DNA from: Chloroflexota bacterium
GTDB taxonomy: Bacteria > Chloroflexota > Dehalococcoidia > E44-bin15
Direction of reading: 5' to 3'
NCBI GenBank assembly: GCA_030604825.1
Contig: JAUVVB010000007.1
Span: 1-64,000 of the forward strand
DNA: 64,000 bases
Shown here: piece by piece, positions 52,456-63,270 of the stretch
Layout: each line of letters opens with the position of its first letter
Position numbering within the stretch: position 1 is the stretch's first letter
Program-made: the position numbers and the translations under genes
The notes under the pieces: generated by a model
The model's input: the letters and a program-made list of their open reading frames with translations, nothing else
Told to the model about the DNA's origin: nothing
The model's database searches: none

Positions 52456-53082
52456 GTGATGTGTAAAATGTGGCGACCTTCTCATATAAGCGATCGCTTG
52501 CACCACCTTGCCGAGCCTGTGGCCAGGGTGGTTGCCAAGACAAGGCTCACCCCCAACGCCGTAACCATATTTGGCTTCCTGTTTAATGTGGGGATAGCCT
52601 ACATCCTCTCCACCGGACATTTCCTTCTCGGCGGCCTTCTGATCCTCGTTGCCGGAGCCTTCGACCTCCTGGATGGGGCGCTGGCCAGGGTCACGGGGAG
52701 GAGCACCACCTTTGGCGCCCTCCTCGATTCCAGCATCGACCGCTACTCCGAGGCGGTACTCCTCTTCGGGCTTTTGGTCTATTTTGCCCGGCGGCAGGAA
52801 ACCACGGAGATGATCCTCATCTTTGCCACCATAGTAGGATCGATGCTCATTAGCTATGTGAGGGCGAGGGCGGAGGGGCTGGGTCTGGATGCCGAGGTGG
52901 GGCTGATGAGGAGAACGGTGAGGATCTGCACCCTCGCTTTGGGGCTCATCATAAATCAGGTTCTCATTATCCTCTGGATCCTGGCCGTCTTAACCAACCT
53001 GACGGTGGCGCAGCGCCTCATCCATGTGTGGCGGAAGACGAGGAAGGGGCAAAAAGGCCCTCCTCCCCAGGGTGAAAGCTGA
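52456..53082 (+). CDS. CDP-alcohol phosphatidyltransferase (phosphatidylinositol phosphate synthase-like)
   Basis: 208-residue integral membrane enzyme. The family signature DLLDGALARVTGRSTTFGA followed by LLDSSIDRYSE (DxxDGxxAR-G-DxxxD) is intact, with about five to six hydrophobic helices. It condenses CDP-diacylglycerol with an alcohol; inositol phosphate is likely given inositol-phosphate synthase three genes upstream. Starts GTG 52456, ATG 52459 or ATG 52468 cannot be separated because the upstream hairpin masks the binding site. Confidence 0.87.
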   Translation: MMCKMWRPSHISDRLHHLAEPVARVVAKTRLTPNAVTIFGFLFNVGIAYILSTGHFLLGGLLILVAGAFDLLDGALARVTGRSTTFGALLDSSIDRYSEAVLLFGLLVYFARRQETTEMILIFATIVGSMLISYVRARAEGLGLDAEVGLMRRTVRICTLALGLIINQVLIILWILAVLTNLTVAQRLIHVWRKTRKGQKGPPPQGES

Positions 53083-53087
53083 AAACC

Positions 53088-54332
53088 CTACCTTCCTCGC
53101 CTCGCCCGGTGAAGGGCAAAGGCCATCGCCGGGAGCAGGAGCAGCGCTCCGAGGAGGATAAGCCCCCTTTCATCGCCTCCCCCGGTTTTCCTGGCTATGC
53201 TACAGGTGAAGAAGCCGCCGGGGGCTTCTGGCGTGGGCTGAGGCCCAAGGCCAAGGCTAGCCCGCCATAGCTCATTGAGGCCATCCATGTCGAAGCCATA
53301 GCCCTCCATCAGGGCATCGTCGTAGCCGCTCCCCCCCTTGAACACATCCAGCAGCTCCAGCATCTTCTCCCTGCCGTATTCGGAAAGTAAGAAAGCCACC
53401 AGGCTATAGCTTTCAGCGTAGCATAGCCTCGCCTGCTCAGGGTCGGTGGGGAAGGAGCTGGCCAGGCTTCGCACCGAGAAAAGCTCATCCTCAGAGATGG
53501 CCTCATTTAACCGCTGCAACAGACCTAGCTGGAGCACTCCTTCGGCGTAAACCGCCAGGCCCTCATCCAGCCACCGGGGGAGATCGCCATAGGGACCAAA
53601 GGTCGCCTGATGGACCACCAGGTGAGCCAGCTCGTGGCGGATGGCACTTTTGCCCCAGGAGAGGTTCTCGGGGGCGATGCCAATGACGATGGTGCCATGA
53701 TCGGCGAAGGCCATCCCTCCAGTCCATTCATAGGGGTAGATCAATGCCCCTCTCAGATCATCAAAGCTGCCATAAACGTAGATCCTCACCACCCTCTCCA
53801 GGGCGACCCCGGTATCCTCGGCCAATCTGCCCAGCGCCTCGTGGGCAGCATCCATCAGCTCCTGGGCAAAGGAGTGATCGCCCCGGTACCAGTAAAGGGT
53901 AATCGGGGCGCTGGTGAGGCTCCTCCAGTCATAGCGAAGGTCATCGAAGCTGACGGTCCGGGGCGGGGTTTCAATCCTCCTCCCCACAGCATCCTCCACT
54001 ATCCACCAGTATTCTATCTCGCTCCCCGGGGGTAACCCCCCCGTCTCCAGCATATTCCAATCCCAGGATGCCTCAACCCTCAGCCCCGGGGTGAAATCGG
54101 CATCCACCCGACAGCTAACCGGAACCAAACTCAGCTTTTCCACCCTGTATTCGATATCGACGTCGGTGATCTGGGCGGAGCTCTCCGCCTCCAGGCTAAA
54201 GGTAATGCGGTGAGGAAAGTAGGGGGCAGCATCGCTGAATGTAACCGCGATCTCATCCTGGGCAACGCCGACCGCGGGAAAGGCAGCAATGAGGACAAGA
54301 GCCAATATTATTAGCAGGCAAAGCCTTTTCAT
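53088..54332 (-). CDS. Secreted gluzincin protease (peptidase MA-like), membrane-anchored
   Basis: 414 residues: signal peptide (1-24, LIILALVLIAAFPAVGVAQ), an N-terminal beta-rich region, then a metallopeptidase domain with HExxH in AIRHELAHLVVHQ and the downstream ligand in WLDEGLAVYAEG, then a C-terminal helix (LILLGALLLLPAMAFAL) and basic tail. Likely faces outside the cytoplasm. It overlaps the prfB stop by 4 bases (ATGA), an odd partner for a release factor. Confidence 0.85.
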   Translation of the reverse strand: MKRLCLLIILALVLIAAFPAVGVAQDEIAVTFSDAAPYFPHRITFSLEAESSAQITDVDIEYRVEKLSLVPVSCRVDADFTPGLRVEASWDWNMLETGGLPPGSEIEYWWIVEDAVGRRIETPPRTVSFDDLRYDWRSLTSAPITLYWYRGDHSFAQELMDAAHEALGRLAEDTGVALERVVRIYVYGSFDDLRGALIYPYEWTGGMAFADHGTIVIGIAPENLSWGKSAIRHELAHLVVHQATFGPYGDLPRWLDEGLAVYAEGVLQLGLLQRLNEAISEDELFSVRSLASSFPTDPEQARLCYAESYSLVAFLLSEYGREKMLELLDVFKGGSGYDDALMEGYGFDMDGLNELWRASLGLGPQPTPEAPGGFFTCSIARKTGGGDERGLILLGALLLLPAMAFALHRARRGR

Positions 54333-55436
54333 TCTTTTCCTTCGCCCAGGGCGGACTTGAGGTAGGCGGCGATGAGCTCATCCAGCTCCCCATCGAGCGC
54401 CCGAGCCGGGTCGCTGCTCTCATATCCGGTGCGATGATCCTTCACCATCTTGTAGGGGTGAAGCACATAGCTCCGTATCTGGTTTCCCCACCCCGCCACC
54501 ACATGCTCCCCCTTGAGCCTCGCCTCCTCCTCGGCCTTCTTCGCCAGCTCCATCTCCAGCAGGCGGGAGCGCAGGATCTTGAGCGCCGTCTCCCGATTCT
54601 GAAACTGGGAACGCTCCTTCTGACAGGTGACCACCAAACCCGTGGAGAGATGGGTTATCCTGACCGCGGTGCTGACCTTCTGCACATGCTGACCACCGGG
54701 TCCACTGGCCCGGAAGAAATCGACCTTCAGCTCATCAGGGTCTATCTTCACATCCACATCCCGCTCCGCCTCAGGCATCACCTCCACCAGGGCAAAGGAG
54801 GTGTGGCGCAGGTGGGCAGCATCAAAGGGGGAAAGGCGAACCAGGCGGTGCACCCCCCGCTCTGCCTTGAGGTAACCATAGGCATAGTCCCCCAGCACCT
54901 CGATGTGAGCGCTCTTTATCCCCGCCTCCTCCCCGTAAGAGGTCTCCAGGACGTTCGCCTGATAGCGGCGCCGCTCCGCCCACCGAAGATACATCCTGAG
55001 CAGCATCTGGGCCCAATCCTGGGCCTCGGTTCCCCCGGCGCCAGCATGAACGGCGAGGATGGCGTTCCGCCGGTCATATTCACCACCGAGGAGAAGCTCA
55101 AATTCCCGTGCTTCAACCTGGGACGAAACCTCCTCCACATGGGAGCGGATCTCCTCCTCCAGCGATGTGTCCCTCTCACCGATAGCTATGTCTACGAGCT
55201 CCAGAAGCTCCGCCGCCCTTCCCTCCAGGGAGCGCCAGCCCTCCACCTCAGCCTTGAGCTCGGCTAGATGGCGCATCACGCCCTGCGCCCTCTCCTGATC
55301 CTGCCAGAAATCGGGGCGGGAGGATTCCTCCTCTAATTTGGCGATCTCCCTTTCCTTCTGGGCGAGGTCAAAGACGCACCATGACATGGGAGATGCGTGC
55401 CTTCAACTCCTCAAGCCTTCTCTTATGCTCCTGCAT
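54329..55436 (-). CDS. prfB: Peptide chain release factor 2, programmed +1 frameshift
   Basis: Release factor for UGA/UAA. A 22-codon frame starts at ATG 55436 (MQEHKRRLEELKARISHV) behind AGGGGG and ends CTT TGA at 55368-55370. Reading CTT-T-GAC, skipping the T at 55370, joins it to DLAQKEREIAKLEEE in the main frame, exactly where RF2 is normally frameshifted. The coding region is thus 55436-55371 plus 55369-54329, about 369 residues. GGQ motif in ASGPGGQHVQ; the RF2 tripeptide appears as SPF in RLSPFDAAHLRH. The upstream SD-like stimulator is weak (ATGGTG). Confidence 0.92.
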
Positions 55437-55493
55437 TTTTTCGACCCCCTTTTTCGAACGCCTGCCGGTTTTTTCGCGCGCCTGGCGGTTTCT
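55437..55493 (-). repeat. Imperfect 20-bp tandem repeat in the prfB leader
   Basis: On the minus strand CCGCCAGGCGCGCGAAAAAA is followed by CCGGCAGGCGTTCGAAAAAA and then a partial unit GGGGGTCGAAAAAATG running into the prfB start codon. Each unit ends in CGAAAAAA. Confidence 0.6.
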
Positions 55494-55599
55494 ATTTGCC
55501 TTCTTCCAACGCTGGCCTTCGTTCCGTGATTACGACCCTTACACCGTCACCTTTAGGCACCAACTTGAAGGATGCCCCCACTATCAGTGTCCAATCCAT
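55492..55599 (-). CDS. Candidate 35-residue small protein between endonuclease V and prfB
   Basis: ATG at 55599 with AAGAGGT upstream encodes MDWTLIVGASFKLVPKGDG, continuing VRVVITERRPALEEGK. It starts 15 bases after the endonuclease V stop and ends next to the tandem repeat. The amphipathic beta-like composition is plausible, but the frame is short and unrecognised. Confidence 0.35.
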   Translation of the reverse strand: MDWTLIVGASFKLVPKGDGVRVVITERRPALEEGK

Positions 55600-55614
55600 T
55601 TGACCATTTACCTC

Positions 55615-56322
55615 TTAGAGCAGCCTTGCCTGCTCCCCTTCCCCCTTCTCCACGGGGGGCAGTCGACCCGCTGCCGCCAGGTGGGCGAGGCGGGTGGTTT
55701 CGGGGAGGCGATAGCCCCGACAGCACGCCATCACCCAGTGAATTGCGGCATCCAGGTCCACCTTGTGCCCGATGGAAACATAAACCGGACTGGCCCCCTG
55801 TTTTGTCCTCAGCGCAGCACCGATGACCTCGCTGCCATCCAACAGGGGAACATGAGAGCCCGGCTCCTCCCCCAGTTCGCCATGCCTGCCACAAAGGATG
55901 GACTTGGCGCAGCCTATGGTGGGCACATTCAGCAGAAGCCCCAGATGGGAGGCAAGCCCCAGTCTCCGGGGATGGGCAATGCCCTGGGCATCGGCGATGA
56001 TGAGGTCGGGGGCAACGCCAAGCATCTGGCAAGCAGCAAGCAGCAGCGGCGTCTCGCGGAAGGAAAGAAGTCCTGGCACATAGGGGAAGGTGACCCTCTG
56101 CTCTACCATCCTGCTCTCCACTAGCACCAGCTCGGGGAAACGCAGAACCACCACTGCCCCCTTTGCCACCCCCCACCTATTCGGGGCTGAGATGTCCACC
56201 CCGGCAACCAGGCGGGGGGTCTCCACCTCATTCCTCCTCGATACCTGGGAAGCCAGCCGCATCTGAATCTGCTCAGCCTCAGCCACCGTTACCTGCCAGC
56301 GGTGCAAACGGTGAACCTTCAT
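55615..56322 (-). CDS. nfi: Endonuclease V (deoxyinosine 3' endonuclease)
   Basis: 235-residue repair enzyme cutting near deoxyinosine. LVAGVDISAPNRWG (first Asp), the PYVPGLLSFRETPLLL wedge/Glu motif, LIIADAQGIAHPRRLGLASH, and VPTIGCAKSIL. The ATG at 56322 (MKVHRLHRW) was chosen because it places the family N-terminus correctly; the frame is open to 56535 but that part would cover the rpsP promoter and start. Confidence 0.93.
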   Translation of the reverse strand: MKVHRLHRWQVTVAEAEQIQMRLASQVSRRNEVETPRLVAGVDISAPNRWGVAKGAVVVLRFPELVLVESRMVEQRVTFPYVPGLLSFRETPLLLAACQMLGVAPDLIIADAQGIAHPRRLGLASHLGLLLNVPTIGCAKSILCGRHGELGEEPGSHVPLLDGSEVIGAALRTKQGASPVYVSIGHKVDLDAAIHWVMACCRGYRLPETTRLAHLAAAGRLPPVEKGEGEQARLL

Positions 56323-56374
56323 ATAGCCAATTATATCCCCTGTAAAATCCCCTGGCAACCTGATCACAAAACCA

Positions 56375-56403
56375 TTGACAGATAGAGCTTTATCCCCCAT
56401 AAT
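56375..56403 (+). promoter_or_regulatory. Promoter of rpsP-khpA-rimM
   Basis: TTGACA (56375-56380), 17-base spacer, CATAAT (56398-56403); rpsP starts at 56422. Divergent from endonuclease V. Confidence 0.55.
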
Positions 56404-56421
56404 AGCGCAATCGGGTAGGAT

Positions 56422-56682
56422 ATGGTAAGGATCAGATTGCGCCGCATGGGAAAAAAGAAGAAGCCCAGCTATCGGGTGGTGGTCGCCGATTCTCGCTCCC
56501 CCCGCGATGGGGCCTTCATCGAGACCATCGGCCATTACAACCCGCTTACCGATCCGCCAACTATCCTCATCGATGAGGAGAAGGCGCTCAAGTGGCTGCG
56601 TCAGGGCGCCCAGCCCACGGAAAGGGTTTTGGCCCTGCTAAGTAAACTTGGCATCATGGATAAGTTCAAGGCAATATCCTAG
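56422..56682 (+). CDS. rpsP: 30S ribosomal protein S16
   Basis: 86-residue small-subunit protein: [25 protein letters not shown]-type start, [33 protein letters not shown] with GGGTAGGAT upstream. Heads the rpsP-khpA-rimM operon. Confidence 0.97.
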   Translation: MVRIRLRRMGKKKKPSYRVVVADSRSPRDGAFIETIGHYNPLTDPPTILIDEEKALKWLRQGAQPTERVLALLSKLGIMDKFKAIS

Positions 56683-56803
56683 GAAGCCTTCTTCAGGTAA
56701 GGCTAGAAAAAGACATCTATGTGGAAGGAGGCAGATCTTGACGCGGTAAAGGGAACATTTCTCAGGGAGCAAAGCCCATATAGTCCACCGTAAGAGGAGA
56801 CCA

Positions 56804-57040
56804 ATGAAGGAACTCATCGAGTACATCGCCAAGTCCATTGCGAATAACCCCGATGCAGTGGTGGTAACCGAGGAGCGAGAGGACGGGGACGACGAAAGGG
56901 TCACCCTCAAGTTACAGGTTGATCCCGAGGATATGGGGAGGGTGATTGGCAAGCAGGGTCGGGTTGCCCAGGCAATGCGCACCCTGCTTAGGGTGAAGGC
57001 AGTAAAGGAGGGCGTCAGAGTAAACCTCGAAATAGGCTAG
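56804..57040 (+). CDS. khpA: KH-domain RNA-binding protein KhpA
   Basis: 78-residue single KH protein with the GxxG loop in GRVIGKQGRVAQAMRTLL. Classic neighbour of rpsP and rimM; with KhpB it binds many RNAs in Gram-positive-type bacteria. AGAGGAGACC ribosome-binding site, 121-base gap from rpsP. Confidence 0.95.
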   Translation: MKELIEYIAKSIANNPDAVVVTEEREDGDDERVTLKLQVDPEDMGRVIGKQGRVAQAMRTLLRVKAVKEGVRVNLEIG

Positions 57041-57051
57041 AAGGCAAGGCC

Positions 57052-57555
57052 ATGCCTCAGCATGCCCGGTTCATAGTTGTGGGTCGGGTGGTTGCCCCCT
57101 GGGGTATCAGGGGGGAGGTGAAGGTGGAGGTGATGACCGACTTCCCCGACCGATTCCGACCTCAAGAAAAGGTTCACATCGATGGCTCTTCCCTCACCAT
57201 TGAAAGGTGTCACTGGCATAAGGGGAGGGCCATCCTAAAGTTTGCCCAGGTGGATAGCCGTGAAGCTGCTGAGGGGCTCAGGGGTCGATTCCTGGAGATC
57301 CCGGAATCAGAGCTGCGCCCCCTCCCCCAAGACCAATACTATCAGTTTCAACTGATGGGGCTTGAGGTCTGGACCACCCAGGGGGAGCTGCTGGGGCGCA
57401 TCGCCCAGATATTGCCCACCGGCAGCAACGATGTGTATGTGGTTCACGGTGAGAGGGGAGAGCTGCTTATCCCCGCCACCGAAGAGGTGGTGAAATCGGT
57501 GGAGCCGGGCAAGGGGCGCATCGTTATCCAGCCCATGAAGGGTTTGCTTCCATAG
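57052..57555 (+). CDS. rimM: Ribosome maturation factor RimM
   Basis: 167-residue 16S rRNA processing factor: RimM domain (VVGRVVAPWGIRGEVKVEVMTD) and PRC-barrel (YYQFQLMGLEVWTTQGELLG, then VVHGERGELLIPAT). trmD, the usual next gene, is absent; a convergent nitronate monooxygenase gene ends 3 bases away. Confidence 0.95.
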   Translation: MPQHARFIVVGRVVAPWGIRGEVKVEVMTDFPDRFRPQEKVHIDGSSLTIERCHWHKGRAILKFAQVDSREAAEGLRGRFLEIPESELRPLPQDQYYQFQLMGLEVWTTQGELLGRIAQILPTGSNDVYVVHGERGELLIPATEEVVKSVEPGKGRIVIQPMKGLLP

Positions 57556-57558
57556 CCG

Positions 57559-58710
57559 TTAGCCCTTTATGCTGACCTCGCCGCGGAGGCCTTCCAGGAT
57601 CCTGATCGCCCCTTCCACGATCTCGTCAAATACCTCTTTGGCGCTCTTAATCTCCTTGATCATCCCCGCGATCTGCCCACCAAAGCCGGTGATATAGTCG
57701 CCCAAACGAGCCTCCATGATTCCCGCCTGGAGTTCCCGAACGAGCAACCCCTGTAGCGGCATGGGTAGGGTGGACATCCCCGACTTCTCCCAGGTTTCGA
57801 TGAGCTTATTGTTGATCTGACGCGCCGTCTTCCCGGTGTAGATTCGGCTTACCCTGGTGTCCTCCTCCGTTGCCTGGAGGATCTTCTGCTTCCAGTTCTC
57901 GTTCGTCCAGTCGGTGAAAACCCCTAACTCGGCGTGCTCGATGCCTGCCTCCTTGGTGGCCACAAAGCGAGTGCCCACCCATATGCCCACCGCCCCCAGG
58001 GCAAGGGCAGCAACCAGCCCCCTGCCGTCCCCGATGCCACCAGCAGCTAAAACGGGGGTGGGAGAGACAGCATCCACTATCTGGGGAACAAGCGCCATGG
58101 TACCGATCCTGCCGGTATGCCCTCCTGCCTCATAGCCCTGGGCCACGATGATATCCACCCCGGCCTCCTTTTGGCGGAGAGCATTCCTCACATTCCCGGC
58201 AAGGCCGATGACCTTTATCCCCTGGGCATGGGCATCGGCTACCACCCAGTCCGGGGCTCCCAGCCCAGAGGCAAAAACGGGCACCTTCTCCTCCAGGATC
58301 ACCTCGACCACCTTCCTCAATTCCCCGGTGCCCAAGGTTGCCTGCTCCACCGCCTTGACATCGGGAACCCCGAGCTCGCGCTTCAACCTGCCGACGAACT
58401 CAACGTGCTCCTTGGGCAAATAGGCCTTTAGATCTTCTTCGGAGGTTATCGAGGAGGTGGACTCAGGGAGCGCAGGAAGGAGCAAGTCAACGCCAAAGGG
58501 CTTATCGGTGAGGCTTCTCGTCCTCCTGATCCAGTCTCGAACCTGCTCTGGAGCCAAGCGGGTCGCCCCCAGCACCCCAAGGCCACCGGCATTGGATACC
58601 GCAGCCACCAGGGAAGGGCCACAGGCCCAAAACATCCCCGCCAGGAGGACGGGGTACTCAATGCCAAGGATATCGCAAATCTTGGTGCGCAGGATCTTCT
58701 TACCTTCCAT
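57559..58710 (-). CDS. Nitronate monooxygenase-like FMN-dependent enzyme (NPD family) 2
   Basis: 383-residue paralogue of the 15870 gene with the same TIM-barrel plan: GIEYPVLLAGMFWACGPSLV, FGVDLLLP, VIGLAGNVRNALRQKEAGVD, QGYEAGGHTGRIGTMALVPQ (FMN region), LAAGGIGDGRGLVAALALGAVGIWVGTRF. Oxidises nitronates or reduces enoyl thioesters in known relatives. ATG at 58710 after AGGATAG. Confidence 0.87.
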   Translation of the reverse strand: MEGKKILRTKICDILGIEYPVLLAGMFWACGPSLVAAVSNAGGLGVLGATRLAPEQVRDWIRRTRSLTDKPFGVDLLLPALPESTSSITSEEDLKAYLPKEHVEFVGRLKRELGVPDVKAVEQATLGTGELRKVVEVILEEKVPVFASGLGAPDWVVADAHAQGIKVIGLAGNVRNALRQKEAGVDIIVAQGYEAGGHTGRIGTMALVPQIVDAVSPTPVLAAGGIGDGRGLVAALALGAVGIWVGTRFVATKEAGIEHAELGVFTDWTNENWKQKILQATEEDTRVSRIYTGKTARQINNKLIETWEKSGMSTLPMPLQGLLVRELQAGIMEARLGDYITGFGGQIAGMIKEIKSAKEVFDEIVEGAIRILEGLRGEVSIKG

Positions 58711-58751
58711 CTATCCTCCTTTGGGTCGCCTGGTAATTCGGGATGAAGTCC

Positions 58752-59180
58752 CTAAGCACCACCTGGGGGAGGCCTTTTCCTCCTCCGCTCAGCAACCTTA
58801 ATCCGAATCAACGCCCGACGCAGCGCTGCATCGGCACGAGCCATGTCGATATCAGCAGGACGAACCCTTAGCATCTCCTCGGCGCGGCGCTTTGCCGCCT
58901 CGGCCCTCTCAATGTCGATCTCCTCAGCCCTCTCCGCAGTATCGGCGAGGATGGTAACCCGGTTCTGCATCACCTCCAAAAAGCCGCCGCTGACGAAGAT
59001 GGAGGTCTCCTCCCCCTCCTTCCTCACCCTGAGCTCGCCCAGCTGAAGCATGGTTAACAGAGGGGCATGGTTGGGCAATATGGCCAGCTCCCCATCAATG
59101 CCGGGGGCGATGACCACATCCACATCATCGGAGTAGATGACCTGCTCCGCAGTGACCATCTCGAACCTGATCTTAGCCAT
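58752..59180 (-). CDS. atpC: ATP synthase F1 epsilon subunit
   Basis: 142 residues. N-terminal beta-sandwich (KIRFEMVTAEQVIYSDDVD, then GELAILPNHAPLLTMLQLGEL) and C-terminal helical hairpin rich in Glu/Arg/Ala. The ATG at 59180 (MAKIRFEM) is preceded by CGAGGGA; the longer frame to 59234 has no support. Normally follows atpD directly, but here a two-gene cassette intervenes. Confidence 0.94.
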   Translation of the reverse strand: MAKIRFEMVTAEQVIYSDDVDVVIAPGIDGELAILPNHAPLLTMLQLGELRVRKEGEETSIFVSGGFLEVMQNRVTILADTAERAEEIDIERAEAAKRRAEEMLRVRPADIDMARADAALRRALIRIKVAERRRKRPPPGGA

Positions 59181-59202
59181 GCGGTGTCCCTCGGGAGCAC
59201 TC

Positions 59203-59670
59203 TTACATTTTATTCGGGGCCCGTGGCGCCTCACGCGATGCTTGGAAGCTCAAGGCTTCCGAGATCATTATGACCTTGAACCCGTATTTTTCGGGCAGGT
59301 TTAGTTCTTCGAGCTTGCGCCTAAGTTGATCGTGACCGGTCACTAAGATTGCTCCCTTCAGGTCCGCGGCGAGCTTGATTAGCGGACGGTAGTTCTCGTC
59401 GAGCTTACTCTCTTCGTCCGGATGTAACGTCTTCGCGTTCATTGAGGAGCGCATATCATACTTATCCTTGGTGTTGAAGATGTGATTGAGACTCTTCACG
59501 ACCTCCGCCGCTTTCAATTGATTGAGCAGCGACATGTATTCCCCGTATAAGTCTGCGGCTAGGACTATGCTGTCGCACTTGACCTTTATCTGATTCAACA
59601 AGTTTGCCCACATAGACGGCTGCGGGTCCCAATAGGGTAAACAGAGATCAGGCAAGAAGACGGCTTTCAT
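59203..59670 (-). CDS. PIN-like domain protein, partner of the AAA ATPase
   Basis: 155-residue soluble protein. The order of strands and acidic residues resembles a PIN nuclease: N-terminal MKAVFLPDLCLPYWDPQ with Asp8, a central SIVLAADLYGEYMSLL, and the C-terminal GAILVTGHDQLRRKLEEL that matches the ILVTxDxxL third-Asp motif. The family is inferred by pattern only, and the usual first-Asp context is divergent. Its ATG overlaps the AAA ATPase stop by 4 bases. A toxin or nuclease effector role is a hypothesis. Confidence 0.7.
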   Translation of the reverse strand: MKAVFLPDLCLPYWDPQPSMWANLLNQIKVKCDSIVLAADLYGEYMSLLNQLKAAEVVKSLNHIFNTKDKYDMRSSMNAKTLHPDEESKLDENYRPLIKLAADLKGAILVTGHDQLRRKLEELNLPEKYGFKVIMISEALSFQASREAPRAPNKM

Positions 59671-60917
59671 TTGCCACCCCTTTGTGCCAACGCCTTGAGC
59701 CGCCTAGTCAGTTCTTCCATGTCTGCCTCGAAGAAACCCCTGAGCCCGCCTTCCAAAGCGCCTTTATCGTCGACCGGTAGCCGCGTGGCCCTAGCCGCGC
59801 CATCTTCCTCCTCGAAGTAATAGATGGCCAGCTCCTTTGGCTTCAGTTTCCCTTCTGCGACGCTAGTGAGCAGGCTCATGAGAATGTGCTCATTGTGACA
59901 GGTAAGTATGAGCTGCTTGTCCTTCTCTTTCACCACCTCCACTAGCACGTTACAGAATTCGGCGTGGGCCCGCGGGTGTAGATGGATCTCCGGCTCCTCT
60001 ATAGCGATCATCGAGCCTGGGGCAGCGCCCGACAATACGGCGAGGGGCCAGATCAGCTGCCTAGTGCCTGCTCCTTCGTTGGCGATGGGCAGCCGCCGCC
60101 TCTGGGCACTCGCTTGCACTATGATCGTTTCCGCAGCCATCTCACATCTTATTCGACGGCCTACTATTCGCTCAAGCCACTCGGACACATCGTCTTGGAG
60201 AACCCACTCATCGGCCAGGTAGTTTATCATCTCCTCCTGCGTGCATAACTCGTTAACTGGTACCCGCTTATCCAGACGCATGTACTCACTACTGGTCAAA
60301 ACGCGGACACGCTCAGCAGGAACTATGTGCACCTTAGAGACGGAGTCAACTATTTTGTGCCGTATCTCCTGCACTTTGTTATGGACCGCCTTATCCACGC
60401 CTTGAACCTTGAACTGGAAAGGCAGGCCGATTAGATAACTGCCATAAAAGGTTACCTTCGGCCGGCCGGGGAGCTCGATGCATTCTGGGTCAATCCTCCA
60501 ATGGCGCGGTTTCTCCGGCGTTGTGAAACTAAGGCTGTCCACGCCGGGCAAGCCGGAAAAGCGAATGCTCACCGCCTGCTCCTTCAGCCCCTCGCCAGCG
60601 AACTTCGCCGTGTAGTCTAGGGTACACTTCTTGGCATGAGAAAGCGGCTCCATCCGGGCCTCCACCGCCAGCTTAAGCCCCACCTCCAGTTCTGGCCCGC
60701 CTCCCCTCCGAAGCAGATCGTTAAAGCTGCCAGCCTGAAAGAAGCGCTCATTCAGTATGAGATTTGGCTGCTCCATTGACTGCTTTAGAAGCGCCAGAGC
60801 ATGTAGGACAGTGGACTTGCCAGCGCCATTAGGGCCTATAAACACTGTGATGAGCCCTGGCCTTAATTCAACCTCTTGGAAAGCCTTAAAATTCCTCAAT
60901 GAGATTTCTTGCCACAT
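59667..60917 (-). CDS. OLD/SMC-like AAA ATPase (AAA_21 type)
   Basis: About 416 residues. Starts WQEISLRNFKAFQEVEL, the RecF/OLD/SMC-type N-terminus; Walker [17 protein letters not shown]; signature-like NEGAGTRQLIWPLAVL; Walker B MIAIEEPEIHLHPRAHAEF; switch TCHNEHILMSLL. No Toprim domain is present, so the effector may be the PIN-like partner. The ATG at 60917 (MWQEISLR) was preferred since AGGAGG sits 7 bases before it; ATG 60938 overlaps the atpD stop. Lower GC than the atp genes. Predicted as a defence or toxin-type module inside the ATP synthase operon. Confidence 0.85.
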   Translation of the reverse strand: MWQEISLRNFKAFQEVELRPGLITVFIGPNGAGKSTVLHALALLKQSMEQPNLILNERFFQAGSFNDLLRRGGGPELEVGLKLAVEARMEPLSHAKKCTLDYTAKFAGEGLKEQAVSIRFSGLPGVDSLSFTTPEKPRHWRIDPECIELPGRPKVTFYGSYLIGLPFQFKVQGVDKAVHNKVQEIRHKIVDSVSKVHIVPAERVRVLTSSEYMRLDKRVPVNELCTQEEMINYLADEWVLQDDVSEWLERIVGRRIRCEMAAETIIVQASAQRRRLPIANEGAGTRQLIWPLAVLSGAAPGSMIAIEEPEIHLHPRAHAEFCNVLVEVVKEKDKQLILTCHNEHILMSLLTSVAEGKLKPKELAIYYFEEEDGAARATRLPVDDKGALEGGLRGFFEADMEELTRRLKALAQRGGK

Positions 60918-60934
60918 TGACATACCTCCTGTAC

Positions 60935-63201
<2,267 letters not shown>

Positions 63202-63270
63202 TCTTTCGACCTTTGCCGGATAGTCTATGTAACCCCTATGAATGCGGTAGCCCCTGCCACAGCCCGCGCC

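Noticed and set aside
55553-56176. 207-codon minus-strand frame overlapping endonuclease V
   Set aside because: Gly/Ala/Cys-rich shadow in another frame of nfi, which carries all family motifs.
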